Shown: in pieces, positions 35,011-35,404 of the stretch | Numbering within the stretch: position 1 is the stretch's first letter | Layout: each line of letters begins with the position of its first letter | Assembly (NCBI GenBank): GCA_934271655.1 | Contig: CAKQRW010000035.1 | Span: 1-35,404, forward strand | Origin: an uncultured Bacteroidaceae bacterium | GTDB lineage: Bacteria > Bacteroidota > Bacteroidia > Bacteroidales > Bacteroidaceae | DNA length: 35,404 nt | Direction: 5' to 3' | Program-made: the position numbers and the translations under genes | Notes under the pieces: generated by a model | What the model was told of the DNA's origin: nothing | The model's input: only the letters and a program-made list of their open reading frames with translations | Database searches by the model: none

Positions 35011-35142
35011 CGGTACACAAACATTGGGATAACAATGCATAAAGTGCAGGATAACGAAATACTAACCTTAGGATAAGGATATGCAAGCCTTAGAATATAG
35101 ATATGCAAACCTTAGGATAAGGATATGCAAGCCTTAGGATGA
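35011..35142 (-). repeat. Six tandem 22-bp units with core TTATCCTAAGGTT (array 2, inverted)
   Basis: On the plus strand units end in CCTTAGGATAA or a variant, at 35032, 35054, 35076, 35098, 35120 and 35142, a strict 22-bp period without spacers. The reverse complement matches the core of array 1. The outer units (first two) are more decayed. The remaining bases to the window end (35143-35404) are non-coding as far as I can see. Confidence 0.8.
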
Positions 35143-35404
35143 CGGATGCGCAAAGCATAGTGTATTTCAAGGCCTGAAAAGCAGGGTGAGATGCCATGCG
35201 TGCCAGGCCATCAATAGTCAATATATGACGAATGTTGCAATGCTAGACCATCAGGCTTTACAGACACAACAGACTGTCTGATGAATCAGGATTCTCATTG
35301 CATCACGGCATCTGCAATATGTCTTGCCCCCAAAAGGACAAAAAGGACAAAAGGACATGTGACATTCTCTTGTATAATTCATCAAAATTACTTATTTTAT
35401 ATAG

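Noticed and set aside
1..35404. tRNA or rRNA genes
   Set aside because: I saw no cloverleaf-like or rRNA-like sequence in the gene-free stretches on either strand, though I could not run a dedicated search.

Overview
The window looks like a chromosomal segment of a gut or rumen Bacteroidales bacterium, most likely Prevotella-like. Reasons: promoter elements of the Bacteroidetes TAnnTTTG type lie before several genes; a two-propeller/Y_Y_Y/AraC regulator of hybrid-two-component ancestry is present; secreted proteins end in a short Gly-Lys-rich tag typical of Prevotella; and plant-polysaccharide enzymes dominate. The genus is inferred from memory of these traits, not from a search.

Left half (about 1-23,900): a glycan-degradation locus. 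A minus-strand transmembrane AraC-type regulator (201-3101) faces a plus-strand series. First come a three-module glycan-binding-like protein (3380), a DUF6055 metallopeptidase-like protein with a DUF4859 domain (6582) and a five-repeat DUF4859-like protein (8803). After a terminator and a non-coding stretch with a 22-bp tandem array come a giant GH-A glycosidase fused to a CE12-like esterase (12058) and a CE6-like acetylesterase overlapping it by ATGA (17229). After a long leader come a GH43-like/F5-8C protein (18724) and a GH115 alpha-glucuronidase (21429). No SusC/SusD pair is present. Five of the seven secreted proteins carry the same type of C-terminal tag and three share copies of one beta-sandwich-like module.

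The clearest regulatory signal is a 60-bp gapless match between the regions upstream of 3380 and 18724: paired ACC half-sites 21 bp apart, an invariant TGAACGATT, then GTTACTTTGC at identical distance. I propose it is the operator of the adjacent regulator, which uniquely lacks the histidine kinase and receiver domains of its family.

Middle (24,000-29,500): minus-strand core genes: Tex, RfbA, a second sugar nucleotidyltransferase and IlvE. Right (29,800-34,610): a Pif1-type helicase and a secreted CE1-like esterase on the minus strand, and a divergent GH43/CBM6 arabinoxylan arabinofuranosidase-like enzyme. The last 800 bases hold no gene but contain inverted repeats and a second, inverted copy of the 22-bp array.

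Together the enzymes point to decorated plant cell-wall glycans: GH115, CE6 and GH43/CBM6 to glucurono-arabinoxylan, CE12 and the galactosidase/galactanase-like proteins to rhamnogalacturonan or galactan. All substrate assignments are inferences from family.
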